A stretch of DNA of 42,622 bases from Neobittarella massiliensis (ex Bilen et al. 2018) (GCF_900289145.1 NZ_OKQO01000013.1:1-42622); one strand, 5' to 3'. Positions 31,155 to 40,759 are shown, counted from the first letter of the stretch. The notes: generated from the letters alone by a model not told the origin. A program made the numbers and translations.

Positions 31155-31985
31155 ATGAACAGTGTTTTAGACAGCATCTTTACCCATCAAAAGCCCATTA
31201 TCGGCATGATCCATCTGCGGCCGCTGCCCGGTTCGCCGCTGTATGACCCGGCCAGCATGGGCATGGACCAGATCATCGCCACGGCGGTGGAGGAGGCCAA
31301 GATCTTGCAGAGCGCCGGGGTGGACGGCCTGCAGGTGGAGAACATCTGGGACTACCCCTACCTGAAAGACCAGCAGATCGGCCACGAGACCTCTACCGCG
31401 CTGGCGGTGGCGGCGCGCAAAGTCATTGAGGCGGTGGACATTCCGGTGGGGCTCAACTGCCATTTAAACGGCGGCGCATCGTCGCTGGCGGCGGCGGTGG
31501 CCTGCGGCGCCAAGTGGATACGGGTGTTTGAGTTCGTAAACGCCTATGTGTCGCACGCCGGCATCACCGAGGGGATCGGCGCCCGGCTGGCCCGCATGCG
31601 GGTGCAGCTGCAGGCCAAAGAGGTAAAATTTTTCTGCGACGTAAACGTAAAGCACGGCAGCCACTACATGATACACGACCGCACGGTGATGGACCAGGCC
31701 AAAGACAACGAGGACGAAGGGGCGGAGGTGCTCATCGTCACCGGGTTCGAGACCGGCAAAGCCCCCACCGCAGACAAGGTGCGGGCCTGTAAGGGGCACG
31801 TGCATCTGCCGGTGCTGCTGGGCAGCGGCACCACCACCCAGAATGCCCGTGAGCTGCTTTCGGTAGCCGATGGGGCCATTGTGGGCAGTTGGTTCAAGAC
31901 CGACAACAACTGGAAAAACCCGGTGGAGTACCAGCGCACCCGTGCCTTTATGGAGCAGGTGGAACTTTTGAGAGAGGAGCTGTAG
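31155..31985 (+). CDS. BtpA/SgcQ-family TIM-barrel protein
   Basis: 276 aa, ATG at 31155 behind AAGGAGCG. BtpA family: GMIHLRPLPGSPLYD near the start, AGVDGLQVENIWDYPY, WIRVFEFVNAYVS and GSGTTTQNARELLS near the end (a phosphate-binding loop of TIM barrels). The family name comes from a cyanobacterial photosystem I biogenesis protein, but bacterial sugar-operon members (SgcQ) are thought to act on sugar phosphates or nucleosides. Its gene is 3 bases before the kinase gene, so they act together. Confidence 0.9.
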   Translation: MNSVLDSIFTHQKPIIGMIHLRPLPGSPLYDPASMGMDQIIATAVEEAKILQSAGVDGLQVENIWDYPYLKDQQIGHETSTALAVAARKVIEAVDIPVGLNCHLNGGASSLAAAVACGAKWIRVFEFVNAYVSHAGITEGIGARLARMRVQLQAKEVKFFCDVNVKHGSHYMIHDRTVMDQAKDNEDEGAEVLIVTGFETGKAPTADKVRACKGHVHLPVLLGSGTTTQNARELLSVADGAIVGSWFKTDNNWKNPVEYQRTRAFMEQVELLREEL

Positions 31986-31988
31986 GCT

Positions 31989-32921
31989 TTGGCGGCAAAA
32001 CAGGGCATTTTGGAGATGGGCAGCATCGTGATGGACCACACCATGTATGTGGACCGGCTGCCCACCGTGGGCCAGTCGCTGATGACCGACAACTTCCACC
32101 GCTTTCCCGGCGGTAAGGGCAGCAATCAGGCCATTACCGCCGCCCGATTTGGCGGACAGGTGCGCTTTATCGGCCGCATCGGCACCGACGCCACCAGCCG
32201 CGAGATGGACGGTTATCTGCGCCGGGAGCAGGTGGATATGGCGGGGATGATCGTGGACCCGGACACTACGGTGGGCATGGCCATCGTGCTGGTGGATAAG
32301 CAGGGCAACAACTACGTGGTGTTTGACCCGGCGGCCACGCTGCGGCTGACGCCCCAGGACATTGAAAACAGCCGACAGCTGTTCGTGCCCGGCGACCTGC
32401 TGGCCCTGACTATGGAATTTGAGCGGGAGACGGTGTATGCGGCGATCCGCATGGCGCACCGGCAGGGGATGCGGGTAATGCTGGACCCGCTGGCCATCCC
32501 ACTGTCGGAGTTTCCAGCCGACATACCGCCCATGGTGGAATTTGTTAAGCCCAACGAGACCGAGGCCAGCGCCCTGACCGGTATAGAAGTCTGCGACCCG
32601 GATACGGCGCGCCGGGCCGGCGAGGTGCTGCGGCAAGCTGGCTTTGCCCGGCCCATCGTGTCGTTGGGCGCACAGGGCATACTGGCCTGGGTGGATGGGC
32701 AGCCGGTGCATTTGCCGGCCCCGGCGGTATCAGCTATCGACAGCACCGGCGCCGGCGATGTGTTTATCGGCGCCTTCTGCGGCGAGCTCACCCAGCACGG
32801 CGACCTGCTGCAGGCGCTGCGAATGGCGGTGGCGGCCGCGGCACTGAGCACCACCAAAATGGGGGCACAGACCTCGATACCCCGGCGGGAGGATGTGCTG
32901 AGAGCGCTGCAGGAGCAATAA
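31989..32921 (+). CDS. PfkB-family (ribokinase-like) sugar kinase
   Basis: 310 aa from TTG 31989, with GAGAGGAG 9 bases upstream. Complete ribokinase motifs: RFPGGKGSNQAITAARFGG (38-56), VKPNETEASALTG and DSTGAGDVFIGAF (251-263, catalytic D257). This contrasts with the three GCGN paralogues at 22.7-25.6 kb. In an operon with a BtpA-family protein and beside a nucleoside hydrolase, ribose (or another pentose, nucleoside) phosphorylation is the likely task. No transporter is seen in the cluster. Confidence 0.92.
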   Translation: MAAKQGILEMGSIVMDHTMYVDRLPTVGQSLMTDNFHRFPGGKGSNQAITAARFGGQVRFIGRIGTDATSREMDGYLRREQVDMAGMIVDPDTTVGMAIVLVDKQGNNYVVFDPAATLRLTPQDIENSRQLFVPGDLLALTMEFERETVYAAIRMAHRQGMRVMLDPLAIPLSEFPADIPPMVEFVKPNETEASALTGIEVCDPDTARRAGEVLRQAGFARPIVSLGAQGILAWVDGQPVHLPAPAVSAIDSTGAGDVFIGAFCGELTQHGDLLQALRMAVAAAALSTTKMGAQTSIPRREDVLRALQEQ

Positions 32922-32955
32922 AAAGAGGCACTTTGTGCCTCTTTTTATTGCTCCT
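32911..32955 (+). terminator. Very long terminator overlapping the kinase stop codon
   Basis: A perfect 21-bp stem (32911-32931 with 32935-32955, TTT loop) includes the stop codon; the internal T5-run sits in the descending arm. Confidence 0.85.
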
Positions 32956-33264
32956 GGGGGATGCTGAAAGCGGATGGCCTCCGGCGCTGGGCACGACGGG
33001 CGAAACGTAACCGCCGTTTTTGTGCTTGCAAGGGGCGTGGCAGCAGATCGGCAGGTGGCAGCGAGCCGTATGCCGACTGGCCGCGGCGAGCGGTATCGGC
33101 GGCCACCAGTACCCATCTAAGATAACTGATACAGGGCAGCAGAACGAGGAGTTAAAGCCAGGTGGCGCGGTGGCGCCTGCTCCTGCCGTTTTGTCTATCG
33201 GGGCATTTGGCAAGGCGGGTGCAATGCAGGGCAGATATTTGCTGCCTGTATCAGGACAAAAAAT
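32956..33264. other. Intergenic, no gene seen
   Basis: About 310 bases between the kinase terminator and the tRNA-Arg terminator. It contains two distant GATACAGG-type inverted copies (near 33125 and 33243) and no frame with a ribosome site. Confidence 0.5.
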
Positions 33265-33299
33265 AAAGCAAGCAGAAACAAAATGTTCCTGCTTGCTTT
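33265..33299 (-). terminator. Terminator of tRNA-Arg
   Basis: 11-bp outer stem (33265-33275 with 33289-33299) plus an inner 4-bp stem, followed on the minus strand by ATTTTTTG; it begins right at the CCA end. Confidence 0.88.
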
Positions 33300-33375
33300 G
33301 GTGCGCCAGAAGGGACTCGAACCCCTGACCTTCTGATTCGTAGTCAGACACTCTATCCAGCTGAGCTACTGGCGC
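33299..33375 (-). tRNA. tRNA-Arg (anticodon ACG)
   Basis: 77 bases including an encoded CCA. The acceptor stem GCGCCAG/CTGGCGC, D-arm, anticodon loop CTACGAA in a TCTGA/TCAGA stem and T-loop TTCGAGT are all in place. It reads CGN codons via the A34 (inosine) position. Confidence 0.96.
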
Positions 33376-33392
33376 AACTACGGTGCCTATCT

Positions 33393-33421
33393 ATAATACA
33401 TCGCAGCCCGGGGTTTGTCAA
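33393..33421 (-). promoter_or_regulatory. Promoter of tRNA-Arg
   Basis: TTGACA (33421-33416), 17-base spacer, TATTAT (33398-33393). Confidence 0.88.
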
Positions 33422-33508
33422 GTAAAATCCCCACTTTTTTTGGTGCGGCTGGGCGGTACACATTTATGGTGCCCGGAGACCGGTATCGGCGTACGCTTTC
33501 AGGTAGCG

Positions 33509-33922
33509 CTATCGGCTCTTGACCATCTCCAGTGCCTTTTGGAAGGTGTTCTTATCATTTTGATAGGTGAGCCGTTTCATGACCTGACCGGGAGTAAAAA
33601 AAGAGGCTTCGATGATCTCTTCCTCCTGGATGCGCACCGGGTCGTCGCCGTCGATCTCGCAGAGGAAATACACCACGTCTTTTTTCACGTCGCGCCCTAT
33701 TTTATAAGAGACCATCTCGCGAAAGCCCTCCAGCATGTGCACGTGTACGCCGGTCTCCTCCCAGATCTCGCGCTTGGCGGTCTGCTCCTCGGTCTCCCCC
33801 GCCTCTACATGGCCTTTGGGAAACGCCCAATGCCCGCCTTTGCGGTGCTTTATCAGCAAAAATTGCAGGTTGCGGGGCTCGCGCTTGAAAACGACGCCCC
33901 CGCAGGATTTTTCTTTTCTCAT
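33509..33922 (-). CDS. Nudix hydrolase
   Basis: 137 aa, ATG at 33922 behind GGAGGG. A full Nudix box (G37 ... E43 ... REIWEETGV, 51-59) in the order GX5EX7REUXEEXGU, after GGHWAFPKGHVEAGE. The short length and N-terminal CGGVVFKREPRNLQFLLIKH resemble bis(5'-nucleosyl)-tetraphosphatase (Ap4A hydrolase)-type members, so cleavage of a nucleoside diphosphate-linked substrate in the cytoplasm is expected, without a firm substrate. Monocistronic. Confidence 0.93.
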   Translation of the reverse strand: MRKEKSCGGVVFKREPRNLQFLLIKHRKGGHWAFPKGHVEAGETEEQTAKREIWEETGVHVHMLEGFREMVSYKIGRDVKKDVVYFLCEIDGDDPVRIQEEEIIEASFFTPGQVMKRLTYQNDKNTFQKALEMVKSR

Positions 33923-34013
33923 CCGCTATCCCTCCGTACTGTAGTGCCCGGGCCGCTGGCTGCCGCAGGGTGGGCGGCGGCCCGGCACCTCTTTAAACGC
34001 TCTCAGTAGAGTT

Positions 34014-34022
34014 ATTATACCA
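34014..34022 (-). promoter_or_regulatory. Extended -10 promoter of Nudix gene
   Basis: Minus-strand TGG-TATAAT at 34022-34014; weak -35. Confidence 0.6.
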
Positions 34023-34063
34023 CAGCGCCGCCCTTAAAACCAGACGGCCGACCCGGCGGCTGC

Positions 34064-34101
34064 TAAAAAGGCCGACAGCAACCGCGTGCTGTCGGCCTTT
34101 T
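34064..34101 (-). terminator. Terminator of typA
   Basis: 15-bp stem (34066-34080 with 34087-34101) followed on the minus strand by CTTTTTA; 29 bases beyond the stop. Confidence 0.88.
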
Positions 34102-34129
34102 ATGTCGTTGCTCGCCGTGCGGGCGGGCT

Positions 34130-35950
<1,821 letters not shown>

Positions 35951-36000
35951 GCTGGTACTCCTCCTAGCTGTGATGAAACGTCCGCTGCTTTAACTTTGTT

Positions 36001-36029
36001 ATTATACTACATCCGCGCCGATAAAGCAA
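36001..36029 (-). promoter_or_regulatory. Promoter of typA
   Basis: TTGCTT (36029-36024), 17-base spacer, TATAAT (36006-36001). Confidence 0.8.
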
Positions 36030-36134
36030 AATTTTTTACAAAACACAGTGCAGTTTTTTAGACAATATAGCTGTATCTAACGGCGCGGGCAGCGGCTCTG
36101 CCGCCCCGCGGGAGGACACCTATGTACCGGCCTG

Positions 36135-36719
36135 TCAGAAGTCGCGGATCAGCCGCACCACTTTGCCCAAAATGGCCACCGTCTCGGGGTAGATGGGGGA
36201 CATGCTGTCGTTTTCGGGCTGCAGCCGCACCCGGCCGTCGCGCTCTACATAAAAGGTCTTGACCGTCGCCTCGTCTTCGATAAGGGCCACCACGATCTCG
36301 CCGTTTTCGGCGGCGGGGGTCTGGCGCACCAAGATGATGTCGCCGTCGAGGATGCCGGCGTTGATCATGCTCTCGCCCTTGACGCGCAGGGCAAACACCC
36401 CTTCGGTGGTGTGCAGGTCGTCGGTGACGATATAGCCCTCGACATTCTGCTGGGCCAGTATGGGGGTACCGGCGGCCACCGTGCCCACCAGCGGCACCTG
36501 GCTGGTGCCAAAATCGCGCAGGCGAATGCCGCGGTTGGAGCCGCGCAGGATCTCCACCTGGCCCTCGGTCTCGAGCATCTTGAGGTATTTGTGGGCGGTG
36601 CAGGTGGATTTAAAGCCCATCTCGGTGCAGATCTCGCGCACCGAAGGCGGGATGCCCTGACCGATGCGCTGGCGCAAAAAGGCCAGCAGCCGCTGTTTGT
36701 TCTGCTCTACTTTTTCCAT
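36135..36719 (-). CDS. lexA: SOS repressor LexA
   Basis: 194 aa, ATG at 36719 behind GAGAGGAC. N-terminal winged helix (1-66, with KSTCTAHKYLKMLE recognition region), then the S24 autoprotease: self-cleavage bond A83-G84 in VAAGTP, nucleophile S117 in GESM and base K154 in EATVKTF. It represses DNA-damage genes until RecA filaments trigger cleavage. No obvious GAAC-N4-GTTC SOS box is seen in its own upstream region, so autoregulation is uncertain. A weak GC hairpin without U-run lies between its stop and typA. Confidence 0.96.
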   Translation of the reverse strand: MEKVEQNKQRLLAFLRQRIGQGIPPSVREICTEMGFKSTCTAHKYLKMLETEGQVEILRGSNRGIRLRDFGTSQVPLVGTVAAGTPILAQQNVEGYIVTDDLHTTEGVFALRVKGESMINAGILDGDIILVRQTPAAENGEIVVALIEDEATVKTFYVERDGRVRLQPENDSMSPIYPETVAILGKVVRLIRDF

Positions 36720-36827
36720 CTTGCAGTCCTCTCTGTATCTGTTTCTGCCCGCTTTTTAAAGTTCAAAAAATCAGGCAGGTTTCTTCACTTTTTATTTACA
36801 CATCATTCACAACCCTAAAAATAACAC

Positions 36828-36836
36828 TGCTATAAT
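36828..36836 (+). promoter_or_regulatory. Extended -10 promoter of candidate small RNA
   Basis: TGC-TATAAT (36828-36836), with TTCACA at 36806-36811 as a possible -35 (19-base spacer). It points to the plus strand, where no protein gene follows for over 1 kb. Confidence 0.65.
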
Positions 36837-36842
36837 ATAGGC

Positions 36843-36952
36843 AAGCCTAAAGACAATGCCGCAAATGTTTTTAGGGCTGCACTATCCTCCTCAAAAGCAC
36901 CCCTCAGGCTTTTGATGCCGCCAACAGCAGCTGCTGTTGGCGGTATTTTTTT
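36843..36952 (+). ncRNA. Candidate C-rich trans-acting small RNA
   Basis: About 110 bases between an extended -10 and a plus-strand-only terminator. Fold read by eye: stem-loop 1 (36844-36855 with 36866-36878), an open stretch with CTATCCTCCTC, stem-loop 2 (36892-36899 with 36908-36915, loop ACCCCTCA) and the terminator hairpin. C-rich open motifs complementary to Shine-Dalgarno sites are the hallmark of Gram-positive regulators such as RsaE/RoxS. No frame or ribosome site inside. No known family recognised. Confidence 0.6.
36918..36952 (+). terminator. Terminator of the candidate small RNA
   Basis: Perfect 13+13-bp palindrome (36918-36943) then TATTTTTTT. On the minus strand there is no U-run, so the transcript it ends comes from the plus strand. 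Confidence 0.85.
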
Positions 36953-36980
36953 AACGGAGCGCCCGAGGGTGGGGTGGTGG

Positions 36981-37736
36981 TCAGTCGTCGTGCTGATGCA
37001 CGCCGTTTTTTAGCCGCACGGTACGGCGGCGGGCGCGGCGCCGCAGCTGCCAAAAGAAAAACAGTACTGCCAGCGCGCCCAGACCCAACAGCCCAAATAG
37101 GGCCGGTGACTGCAGCCGGGTGAACCAGTTGCTGCCGGCGGCGGGATAGGTGGGCTGCAGCTGCGGGGTACCGGGCACCTGCGGATCTAAAAAGCCCTGC
37201 GCGGGGCTGTATACCTGATAGCGCTGGCCGCGGTATTCTAGAAAGGCGCCGCCGTCTTGCAGTGTAAAATCGCACAGCGCCCCGCGGGAGTTGGCAAACA
37301 CGGTGAGGCAGGCGCTCTGGGCGCTGGCCGCGCCGTCTGGCTCGGTGATCTGCAGCGGCAGCTCGGTGCTGCTGGCGCGGTAGGCGCCCATGTCCACCTG
37401 ATAACTGCCGCCCTTTTTTTGCAGAGACAGCAGCACCCGGTCACCCGCTGCAAATGCGGACAGCCCCTTTACGGTAATGGTGGCTGCCACCTGCTCGGAG
37501 TGCAACGGCGATGCGCCGCGCTGGGACTTGCTGCTGCGCAGCAGCTCCCGCACCTGCACGGTGGCGGTGTCGCCGCTCATTTTGTCGATCTGCCCCAGCA
37601 CCACCACGTCTTGCCCGTTGTGGGTAAAGGCGTACAGTGCATCATCAGCAGCCGCGGCTGCGAGCAGGCACAGCACCGCCAGGATACAGGCTGTGGCCAG
37701 TGCCGACCACCATTTTTGTGCCGTTTTGCTGTGCAT
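36981..37736 (-). CDS. Membrane protein of unknown function, two end helices
   Basis: 251 aa from ATG 37736 (GGGGGAG 6 bases upstream; an ATG 15 bases earlier is less well placed). One hydrophobic segment at about 10-31 (SALATACILAVLCLLAAAAA) looks like a signal peptide or anchor, and a second at about 207-228 (ALFGLLGLGALAVLFFFWQL) is followed by an Arg-rich cytoplasmic tail. The ~175 residues between are beta-rich (VVVLGQIDKM, TATVQVRELLRSS, AFAAGDRVLLSLQ) and would be exported. No family recognised. It stands alone with its own promoter; no clear terminator on its strand. Confidence 0.8.
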   Translation of the reverse strand: MHSKTAQKWWSALATACILAVLCLLAAAAADDALYAFTHNGQDVVVLGQIDKMSGDTATVQVRELLRSSKSQRGASPLHSEQVAATITVKGLSAFAAGDRVLLSLQKKGGSYQVDMGAYRASSTELPLQITEPDGAASAQSACLTVFANSRGALCDFTLQDGGAFLEYRGQRYQVYSPAQGFLDPQVPGTPQLQPTYPAAGSNWFTRLQSPALFGLLGLGALAVLFFFWQLRRRARRRTVRLKNGVHQHDD

Positions 37737-37810
37737 GGACGTCTCCCCCATCGAAATGGCCGCTGCAAAGATCGCCGCCAGCCGTGTATGACATATTTAA
37801 AAGTAATCTC

Positions 37811-37839
37811 AGTATACCAAAAACTCGTACCAGGTGCAA
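37811..37839 (-). promoter_or_regulatory. Promoter of the 251-aa membrane-protein gene
   Basis: TTGCAC (37839-37834), 17-base spacer, TATACT (37816-37811) with extended TGG. Confidence 0.75.
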
Positions 37840-37903
37840 ACTATCGTTTGCTTTTGCTCGGCTGCCTTTACAAGTATTTGCATATCTGGTGGTAAACATC
37901 TGT

Positions 37904-37935
37904 TTTTCCACAACATATTCCACAGCTGTGGAATA
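37904..37935. promoter_or_regulatory. Cluster of DnaA-box-like sites around an 18-bp palindrome
   Basis: TTTTCCACA (37904-37912), TATTCCACA (37916-37924) and its inverted copy TGTGGAATA (37927-37935); the last two form a perfect palindrome at 37917-37934. They lie in an AT-rich gap before the prsA-like gene. DnaA binding or a dimeric regulator site are both possible. Confidence 0.4.
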
Positions 37936-38037
37936 CTTGCCAATGGTATAACCACTTTGCGGACCGGTCCCTGTAAAAATTTTGCCCCACTCGGCGTAAA
38001 GTTTACTTTTTTTCACACGTTTTACACAGAAATCGTT

Positions 38038-38043
38038 TATAAT
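38038..38043 (+). promoter_or_regulatory. Candidate -10 of the prsA-like gene
   Basis: TATAAT, 68 bases before the start codon, preceded by TTCACA at about 20 bases and TTTACA at only 11. Confidence 0.45.
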
Positions 38044-38110
38044 AGTAGATACTGCGCAGACGTATCTGCCCATTCTATGTTGTAACAGCATATAAAAATA
38101 GGAGTGTTTT

Positions 38111-39115
38111 ATGGCCAAGCATACTTTCACACGCAAACTGGCGGCAATCGCCCTGACGGGGGCGCTGTCCCTGACGCTGCTGAGCGGCTGTGTCAAAAAT
38201 TCGTACCTGGTAGTCGGTAAGCAGACGGTGAACATGCCGGTCGTCATGAAGGTGGGCAGCCACAACGTGTCGATGGAGGAATACCGCTACTTTTACCTGA
38301 ACACCAAATACCAGCTGGACGGCGGCGACGACTCGGTGTGGGAACAGGAAGGCGCCGACGACAAGAAAGAGCTGCTGCGGACCCATGTGGAGGATACCAT
38401 CAAATCCAACTATGCGCTGATGGACCTGGCCAAGGAAAAAGGGGTGAGCCTGACCGCTGACGAGCGCAAATCGATCAGCGACAATCTGGCCTCGATCAAG
38501 GAGAACTACGAGAGCGAGGAGGCCTTTGAAGAGGCGCTGGCACAGAATTACCTGACCGAAGAGGTATACCTCTCGATGGGCGAGATGTCTACGCTGCAGC
38601 AAAAGCTGACCGAGAAGCTGACCGGCGACGGTGGCGAGATACCGATGGGCGACGATGTGGTGACCCAGTATGTCAAAGACAATTACGTGCGCGCCAAGCA
38701 TGTGCTGATCACCTCTGCTACCGAGAATGCTGAGCAGGTGGCAAACGAGGTGGCCCAGAAAGCAGCTGCCGGCGAGGATTTTGACAGTCTCATCAGCACC
38801 TACGGCGAGGACCCGGGCATGACCCAGAGCCCGGATGGCTACTACTTCACCAAAAATGAGATGGTCGCCGAGTTTGAAGAGGCCGCCTTTGCCCTGCCGG
38901 AAAACAGCGTCAGCGGCGTGGTGGAGTCGAGTTTTGGCTACCACATCATTCAGCGTCTGCCGCTGGACGACGCCTACATTCAGGAAAACTTGAGCACCTA
39001 CACCAGCACCTATAAAACCGCCAAGGTATACGAGCAGATCGAAAAGGTGATGGATGGGTATAAAGTGACCTACGATAAAAACTACGATCTGATTGATGTA
39101 GACACCGTGAAATAG
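38111..39115 (+). CDS. PrsA-like lipoprotein foldase (parvulin-type peptidyl-prolyl isomerase)
   Basis: 334 aa, ATG at 38111 behind AGGAG. Signal peptide with lipobox LLSGC (Cys 27 as lipid attachment). A SurA_N-like helical domain (about 55-190) and a parvulin PpiC domain (about 195-295) with VRAKHVLITS, GEDFDSLISTYGEDPGM, GYYFTKNEMV and VESSFGYHIIQ. Such lipoproteins sit on the outer face of the membrane and fold secreted proteins. The gene is followed by a strong terminator and is monocistronic. Confidence 0.93.
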   Translation: MAKHTFTRKLAAIALTGALSLTLLSGCVKNSYLVVGKQTVNMPVVMKVGSHNVSMEEYRYFYLNTKYQLDGGDDSVWEQEGADDKKELLRTHVEDTIKSNYALMDLAKEKGVSLTADERKSISDNLASIKENYESEEAFEEALAQNYLTEEVYLSMGEMSTLQQKLTEKLTGDGGEIPMGDDVVTQYVKDNYVRAKHVLITSATENAEQVANEVAQKAAAGEDFDSLISTYGEDPGMTQSPDGYYFTKNEMVAEFEEAAFALPENSVSGVVESSFGYHIIQRLPLDDAYIQENLSTYTSTYKTAKVYEQIEKVMDGYKVTYDKNYDLIDVDTVK

Positions 39116-39136
39116 GTCGTACGGAATACCAGCAAT

Positions 39137-39166
39137 AAAAAGAACCGCCTGGGCGGTTCTTTTTTC
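39137..39166 (+). terminator. Terminator of the prsA-like gene
   Basis: 9-bp stem AGAACCGCC/GGCGGTTCT (39141-39149 with 39152-39160) then TTTTTT; upstream A-run could serve the minus strand. Confidence 0.88.
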
Positions 39167-39542
39167 GTTCACGATGAAGAAGTCAGCAGAAAGGTATGGC
39201 AGCAACGAAGCTATGCGCTGCTTGCCCTGTAAAGCGGGCAGCCAGCGGTTGCTCCGAAGAAGACCGCCAGATGTGCAGCGCCATAACAGGAACGGGTATC
39301 CCACCGACATACTGCCCCACTGTTCTACACACCTACCGACATGCGGCGGTTCTCAAGACTGCGGCAGCAGGTCCGGCATTCGGCAAGAGCAGTGTTGCAG
39401 TGACTGGACTGCTGCGCTGTACGCCGTTATTTTGGTACCGCCCATACAATTTTGTGTGGATACGATAACTGGGGACTTTCTATTGATTTATATTCAGGCC
39501 GCTGGTATTTTGCATGTGGTGTACAGACAGCGGCAAAGAGGA
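39167..39542. other. No gene seen
   Basis: About 375 bases between the prsA terminator and the tRNA-Asn relic. Open frames exist but lack ribosome sites and family resemblance; probably decayed DNA. No 5S rRNA remnant was found here. Confidence 0.45.
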
Positions 39543-39591
39543 GCGGCTGTTAGCCGCAGGGCCGTTGGTTCGAGCCCAACAGGGGGAGCCA
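39543..39591 (+). pseudogene. tRNA-Asn pseudogene, 3' part
   Basis: Matches the anticodon arm, T-arm, acceptor 3' half and CCA of the intact tRNA-Asn at 42305-42380 with only a few changes (for instance GTTAGCC for GTTAACC after the anticodon, GGCCG for GGTCG). The 5' half is missing or unrecognisable, so no cloverleaf can form. Confidence 0.85.
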
Positions 39592-39595
39592 AAAC

Positions 39596-39694
39596 ATTCT
39601 CTTGCCCAAATGGGGGAGAATTTTTTATTAAAAAGCAGATTTTATAAAAGAGTGCCGGGGTAGTTTACAGGTAGTCGACCCCGGCGCTCTTTTT
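39596..39694 (+). terminator. Relic terminator pair copied from the rRNA-operon tail
   Basis: Two hairpins equal in order and sequence to those downstream of the real tRNA-Asn: 39596-39601 with 39616-39621 (then TTTTT), and 39646-39660 with 39679-39694. Confidence 0.75.
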
Positions 39695-39815
39695 ATGTGA
39701 TAGAAGTATATAGCATGTTATACCCCCACTACGGTAGACATCTTAAGCCATAAGCGTTTGATCAGGCATACAGTCCATTTTATCGCACAGCAAAGAAATG
39801 TAGGAGGCAGCAGCT

Positions 39816-39941
39816 ATGAAACACCTGATCGGTTTTGCCGCGGAAATACCTGCTGATAAAAGAGAGGAGATGTCTGCGCCTGTACAGCCACGCCAATGCG
39901 CGCTGGTCAAGTCTGTAGTAAGTGTATTCTCCAACAAATAA
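39816..39941 (+). pseudogene. Truncated, frameshifted copy of the SWIM zinc-finger gene
   Basis: ATG at 39816 has a good TAGGAGG site. Its 41 codons align with the start of the gene at 41282-42109 (MKHLIGFAAEIPADKRE against MKQPVSFTAEISADKRA, later LVKSVVSVF against PVKSVVQVY). Two bases are missing around 39920, which shifts the frame into the TAA at 39939; in the other frame VYSPTNK continues the alignment briefly before it is lost. Confidence 0.8.
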
Positions 39942-40344
39942 GTGGCCAAACAGTATGGACCGATCCCCCCAGACCCTGTGTGTGCGTATCACTCGTTATG
40001 CCATCTATATCGAGGGGGGAGCGGCGGCTATTGCCAGTCGAGCGGAACACAAGTTTTTTTAAGCATTTGCCGGTCCGGCTCCATGATCGACAAATTCGGC
40101 CCGGCCTAATTGTAGGGGGGACACATGATCGCCATGATGGGTCCGGGCAGATAACACCACTGGGTAAAAATATAAATCGCTTTTACACCGCTCTATTTTA
40201 AGTGGTAGCGGCTATTTATACTACGACACTGCTTGTTTTACTGGCCAAATTTTACCGACCGCTGTGGCAGCCATAAGCGCGCTATCTGTGGTTATCAACC
40301 CTTTTTACGATATGATGTTGCCGGTGGGACCGATATCTGTGTTT
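39942..40344. other. No gene seen
   Basis: About 400 bases after the SWIM relic. Frames are short and lack ribosome sites; a G-rich GGGGGGACACATG near 40116 starts only nine codons. Likely decayed. Confidence 0.4.
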
Positions 40345-40707
40345 TCACTTTTGTATCTTCTGAAATTCCACCAGATAGCCGTTGGGATCGGTAATAAAAA
40401 AGGAGTAGACGGGAAAGACTGCATGCATGGCCGGCGGGTTTTGCACGATAGCGGCATTACCGGCCATCAGACGGCGATATTCGGCGTCGACAGCGGCGTT
40501 GTCAGCACAGTTGAGCGAGAGCACCACCCCGGTGGCCATGGGCCGGTCATCGCCGTATGCGCAAAAGCCCCAATAGCCCCGGCCGGTATCAAAGATCACA
40601 CAGCCCGGCATCTGCTCTGCTACCTCAAGGCCCACTGTCTGGGTGTAAAAGCTGGTGGTCTGGGTCAGGTCGCGGCAGGGCAAAAAACAAATGCTGGACT
40701 GATACAT
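40345..40707 (-). CDS. VOC-family (glyoxalase/dioxygenase-like) protein
   Basis: 120 aa, ATG at 40707 behind TAGGAGGA. A single VOC domain: two beta-alpha-beta-beta-beta units, RDLTQTTSFYTQTVGL near the start and FFITDPNGYLVEFQKI at the end, the usual E-x-x metal side. Members include glyoxalase I, fosfomycin resistance proteins and dioxygenases; none of these can be chosen from sequence. It is the only intact gene between the two halves of the inverted duplication. Confidence 0.88.
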   Translation of the reverse strand: MYQSSICFLPCRDLTQTTSFYTQTVGLEVAEQMPGCVIFDTGRGYWGFCAYGDDRPMATGVVLSLNCADNAAVDAEYRRLMAGNAAIVQNPPAMHAVFPVYSFFITDPNGYLVEFQKIQK

Positions 40708-40737
40708 GTCGTTCCTCCTAACAGTTGTGGGTGGGTC

Positions 40738-40759
40738 GTATTTTGCGCAGGTAAAATAC
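40738..40759. promoter_or_regulatory. Inverted repeat upstream of the VOC gene
   Basis: GTATTTT-N8-AAAATAC (40738-40744 and 40753-40759), about 30 bases before the start codon; a possible operator. Confidence 0.45.

Noticed and set aside
36720-36800. SOS box in the lexA promoter
   Set aside because: A GAAC and some TTC blocks occur, but no GAAC-N4-GTTC-type inverted repeat could be found.
37904-37935. Chromosomal replication origin
   Set aside because: Only three imperfect DnaA boxes and no dnaA, dnaN, rpmH or similar genes nearby.
39174-39647. Open frame running into the tRNA-Asn relic
   Set aside because: It overlaps a tRNA pseudogene and terminators, starts without a ribosome site and shows no family resemblance.
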